Source: Microplitis mediator (taxonomy: Eukaryota; Arthropoda; Insecta; Hymenoptera; Braconidae). Taken from it: a stretch of DNA of 64,000 nt. Position 1 is the first letter of the stretch. Each line of letters opens with the position of its first letter. Positions 60,241-64,000 of the stretch are shown here, piece after piece. Under the pieces are notes generated by a model. It saw nothing but the letters and a program-made list of their open reading frames with translations. It did not search any database and was not told the DNA's origin. The stretch lies in the NCBI RefSeq assembly GCF_029852145.1, contig NC_079974.1, forward strand, positions 15,561,582 through 15,625,581, written 5' to 3'. A program made the translations under genes and the position numbers.

Positions 60241-60769
60241 TCACAGGGAGTCAGGATAACCCAGACTGCAAAATGTCGTCTTGATAAATTCTGAATGAGT
60301 TCCTATTTATGATTTGGACGTCTCATCAACATCTTAAAGAAGTCTTTAAGAAGTTCTCAAGATGTCGAATGAGCCACCTAGCGAACTCAGTAAGGCGACT
60401 TTAAAAAGATTTCTCAAAGTTCTTTTTTCTGACTTCGTAAATAAGACTTCAGTATGAATTTACCATGACGTCTTAAGGAGCTCCTAATTTTGAGTTTATA
60501 AAGAAGTTAAAAAAAAGAATACATTTAGACGTCACAAAACTGACGTCTTATTTATGGAGTCTTCAAGAACTCTTAATTAAAAGTTCTTAAAAATGACACC
60601 TTTAAAAAGTCATTATAAGACTTCTTGAGGATGCCTTCAAAGAGACGTCGTAAAGCAGTCATTCCGACTTGAATGCTGTCTGGAAAAGTAAAAATCAGAA
60701 CATTAGCTTTGATTTAGTTGGGCGTTTAGTCCTTTTATGGGAACTTTACCTTGTCCTGACTCCTTGTGA
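60241..60769. repeat. 529-bp TIR element with GACGTCTT-rich interior
   Basis: The ends TCACAGGGAGTCAGGATAA and TTGTCCTGACTCCTTGTGA are complementary at 17 of 19 positions. The interior repeats GACGTCTT, AAGACTTC and CTTAAAGA-like words in both orientations. No ORF, target duplication unclear. Confidence 0.75.
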
Positions 60770-61872
60770 TCTATTTATTTATTTGTTCAAATTTTTGGAA
60801 GTGATACAAAAGATTATTATAATATTTAGACCTTTTTTACCATAAAATTGAGTATTTTTAGATCATAACTCAACGATTACACATTGGAAAAATAAATTAT
60901 TTATGTCGCATATAAATATTATTCTTTGAAACGGACAAAATTACTCAGGTTGACTGTAATAAAATGAAATTTTAATATTTATTTCATTTTGAATCCAGAA
61001 TTAATGAAAATTATTGTAATATTTTATAAAAATAAAATAATATTTATAAAAATAAATCGTGTGCGAAGAAGTAGAAAAATATTTAAATAATTTTTTTTCG
61101 AAATTAAAAAATTCGTATCTAAAAAATGAAGAAAATTTTATAAAATTCGTTAAAAAGTTAAATGACTGATTAACCGCATTCACGAGTTTTAAAATTGTGT
61201 GTTGCACGAATTGCCAGTTTCTTAAATATATGTATTATAGTTTTTTTTACCATTTAAAATTATTTTTTTTACCTTTATAATTTTTTATAATGATAAATTT
61301 TTCTCCTTCTTTTGGTTTTAAGAAAAATTTATGTCTTCATAATTATTTTCATTGATAATTCGCATTTATAAAAGGAAAAAAGAAAAAACTATTTCTTTCA
61401 GTATTTGGGGATGGATGAACTATATGTTAATAAATGATTCAATAATTTATTACATTGTAAAAACATCATAAATATATGATATTAATAAAAAATAGATGCT
61501 AGATTTCAGTGTGTATCTTGTAAATAAAATATATAAATAATACAAATAAAATAACAATTTTTATCTATAAAAGTTTTTTTTTTCATACGTACAAAAAATA
61601 TTTTATAAGTGAAGGATTTTTTTTTTTTAAGTAAATAATTTCTAAAAATCAATCATCTAAAATTAAAAAAATTATATTTATGACATCGATACTTTTATTT
61701 GAAAAAAATATATTAACTATTGAATAAATAAATATCATTTATATAAATATATAACAACAGCTATTATAAATAATAAATAAATAAATAAATAATCCAGACA
61801 ATAATTGCTGACTACAAGAATAATTTCTACTCTCATAAAATATTTAATCTGGACCCAGACATCTTGAATAAA

Positions 61873-63913
61873 TTATCCCGTAGCAACTCGATATCTTACG
61901 TCATCCGGATAAATTGTAAGAACATTTGATCGTTTTTTTCTTCCCAGCATAATTGGCAGCATCATACCCATGGTAGCAGGTAACATGCCAGCACCAACGG
62001 CCGCAAGTACCGCAGCATTAGAGGGTCTACTGACAGTCTGTCTTCTTAACGGTTTTTTCATAATAACAGACAATTTTTCGGCAGCGGCAAACTCTTTTTG
62101 GCTTTCGTCAACAGTCTTAAATGTTTTCTCAACCTCAAGTAGTCCTCCGTGCGACGTTGTTGTGTTGGTGCCATTAAGGGAAGGCAGGACAGTCAATCTT
62201 ACCTAAGTTTCATATTAAATTTCACGTTGAAATTTTACAAGAAAAAGAAACAAATTTATTAAAAATTTCAATCCAATTTTAATTTAATTGGCATTGATAA
62301 TTATCCCCAGCACAGACATCAATCACGTATCGTTAACTGATGATTATATGCAATCAATCATGTGTAATAAATAAGCGGAGTAGTAGAAAAAAATAAGTTA
62401 AGAGAAAAAAAAAGTAGTAGTAGAGTAAACATACATACATACATACATAAATTTTTATTTATATATGTATATAGAAGCGTAGCGTGCTGATGTTATTTAA
62501 ATTGTACGACCAACCTGTCGTTTAGATGTCATCACAGGTACTACAGAATCATCCGGATCCGATGTATCTTTAGATACTTTACGTGTGGTTCCGTTTGCTG
62601 ATTTAATAGCGTCGTCCAGTGAATCAAATTTCAATGATCTTTGACGCGAGTAACCGCGATTTGTTGATAACAATACCCACTGACCGTCTCCATTCGACGG
62701 ATATGTCGGTGGATGATGATTTTCATACTCATATTGACCCGTAAAGTATGAGGGTTTGTGGGGTCGTGAAAAACCCGGTTTTTCATTCAATTGGTCGTAT
62801 TTATTCTTGTGGTAATTTGGTCCAGGCCAATTGTTATTGTTTTCTTCATTATTGTATTGGTCATGGTAACGATCATTGTACGGTGATGAAGAGACACCCG
62901 ATGGTTTTGGTAGTTGGTCATATTTGTCCCAATTACTTGTTGGGAAATTTGATGGTCTGTTGTCGGTAATGATGTCACCAATTATTGGATGATGATTGTT
63001 GTCATATGACGAGGATGGTCGTTCTGGAGGCCATTTTTGAGCTTGGGTTGAACTTGGTTCGTAATGTTCATTTGGGTATGGTCGGTATGTTGGTTTTAAC
63101 TGTTCAGTTTCGTATTCTGGCCAATTTGGTTTTGGTTTATCATACCTATATGTAATAATTAATAATCAATAAATGAAGAAGAGGAAAGGGGGGGGGGGAA
63201 AAACGGGTACTTAAGGAAATACTTTTCGAGGACTCAAATACGCTACATCTTTTTATTTTTAATGATATTCAAAGTAAACAGAAAAAATTTTCAGTTGTCG
63301 TTGAAAAAAATTTCATTTTTGCGGGCAAAATAGGTACCCTTTAAAAAAGGTGACAAAAAATTAAATTTTTTTTTCTAAGTATTTTACATAAAGAAAAATT
63401 GTATTTTACATATAATTATTGGATACTAAGGAAGAAAAAAAAATTTTTTACAGTTTTTATCATAAAACAAAAGTCATTTTTTTCGACCGAAACTCGATTT
63501 TTAAAAAAGTTTAACAAAAAAAATTTTCGTTATAAAATTTCTGGGGTATCCCGTTTTGCCCCCATCCCCTAAATATTTTTTTATCGTTACTAAGAATGAT
63601 AGTTTTTTTAGTTACTAAAATAAGTAGGTGATAATTATTATTTTAAAATTAATTTTAATTACCATGGTTTGTTGTTAGAGTAATGAGGTCGTGAAGATAC
63701 GTAATCTGGTGTCCAGGGTTTTACTACACTGCTCGGTTTGTCCCATTTATTTGTTTCTTGCCATGGACGTTGTGAATTCGTATTTGCTTGCCATTTTGAT
63801 ATTTTACTTTTCGACCACGGAATCGCTTCTAAAGTTACCCAACCACTACTATCTCGATCGTCGTTCTGATTTCCATTGAAAAATTTATTTCTTTCTGATG
63901 TGTCATTGAAAGT
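61873..63913 (-). CDS. Unrecognised secreted/membrane protein, 3' part only
   Basis: Three exons on the minus strand: 63663-63913, 62515-63145 and 61873-62202. They have GT-AG borders and matching phases; the 5' part lies beyond the window. I do not recognise the family. The visible protein begins with W-rich sequence (SSGWVTLEAIPWSKSKISKW, RPWQETNKWDKP). It continues as a long P/N/Y/S-rich disordered stretch with WPEYETEQLKPTYRPYP and GQWVLLSTNRGYSRQRS. It closes with KTVDESQKEFAAAEKLSVIM, a hydrophobic Ala/Gly/Met block (AAVLAAVGAGMLPATMGMML), a furin-type RKKRS and the end YPDDVRYRVATG. The donor of the middle exon (CAG then GTTGGT) is weak; unspliced, that frame would stop after five more residues (VGRTI). 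It is convergent with the gene at 52531-60081 and shares its general layout of disorder, short hydrophobic block and multibasic site. Confidence 0.65.
63183..63571. repeat. Foldback element in intron of the minus-strand gene
   Basis: The left end (a G run followed by AAAAACGGGTAC) complements the right end GGTATCCCGTTTTGCCCCCA. The interior contains GCGGGCAAAATAGGTACCC. It fills most of the intron 63146-63662. No ORF. Confidence 0.65.
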
Positions 63914-64000
63914 CTATTTAAAAAAAAAAAATAAATTTATCTCCATATTTTTTTAAATTTCAGTATTGATAATTTTTCCATAATTCAAACTTAAGATTTT

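Larger units (their letters stand above)
60082..61872. other. Convergent intergenic region
   Basis: It holds the 3' ends of two convergent genes. AATAAA at 60104-60109 lies 22 bases after the plus-strand stop. The stretch contains the TIR element at 60241-60769; the remainder is AT-rich with no gene visible. Confidence 0.6.

Overview
This is intron-containing eukaryotic DNA, very AT-rich, with long low-complexity spacers. GT-AG splice sites and AATAAA signals are visible. The two recognisable genes, beta-spectrin and a SORL1/SorLA-type receptor, are animal genes in their insect layout. The base composition and the dense load of short inverted-repeat elements suggest a hymenopteran, probably a parasitoid wasp of braconid type. 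That last point is inference only; no marker fixes the genus.

Layout. 1-2997: upstream spacer. 3052-21052 (+): complete beta-spectrin gene in 11 coding exons (2401 aa: two CH domains, spectrin repeats, variable tail, PH domain), plus an in-frame alternative last exon at 11564-12079 that would give a form without the PH domain. 21053-27979: its 3' UTR and a repeat-rich spacer. 27980-38312 (+): complete SorLA gene in 4 coding exons (2161 aa: signal and propeptide, VPS10, YWTD propeller, nine LDLa, six FN3, membrane segment, sorting tail). 38313-52523: a 14 kb spacer made largely of decayed small elements and microsatellites. 52531-60081 (+): a gene I do not recognise. A shared signal-peptide start can lead either to a read-through last exon (859 aa) or, by an internal donor, to a distal last exon (1154 aa). 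61873-63913 (-): the 3' half of a second unrecognised gene, convergent with the first and running off the window.

How the genes relate. Beta-spectrin is cytoskeletal and SorLA is an endosomal sorting receptor; nothing links them beyond proximity. The two unrecognised genes share an unusual layout: a long disordered region rich in N/S/T/P, one short Gly/Ala/Met-rich hydrophobic segment, and a multibasic cleavage-like site in two of the three predicted products. They may be members of one arthropod-specific secreted or membrane-anchored set.

Non-coding DNA. Introns and spacers hold many short terminal-inverted-repeat (TIR) elements. These include a hAT-like copy with a perfect 8-bp target duplication, two pogo-like copies with TA duplications, several nested insertions (one three deep), a 276-bp near-perfect palindrome inside a beta-spectrin intron, and an odd array of CCGTAA/TTACGG words. 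I saw no rRNA or CRISPR, no convincing tRNA, and no intact transposase or reverse transcriptase.
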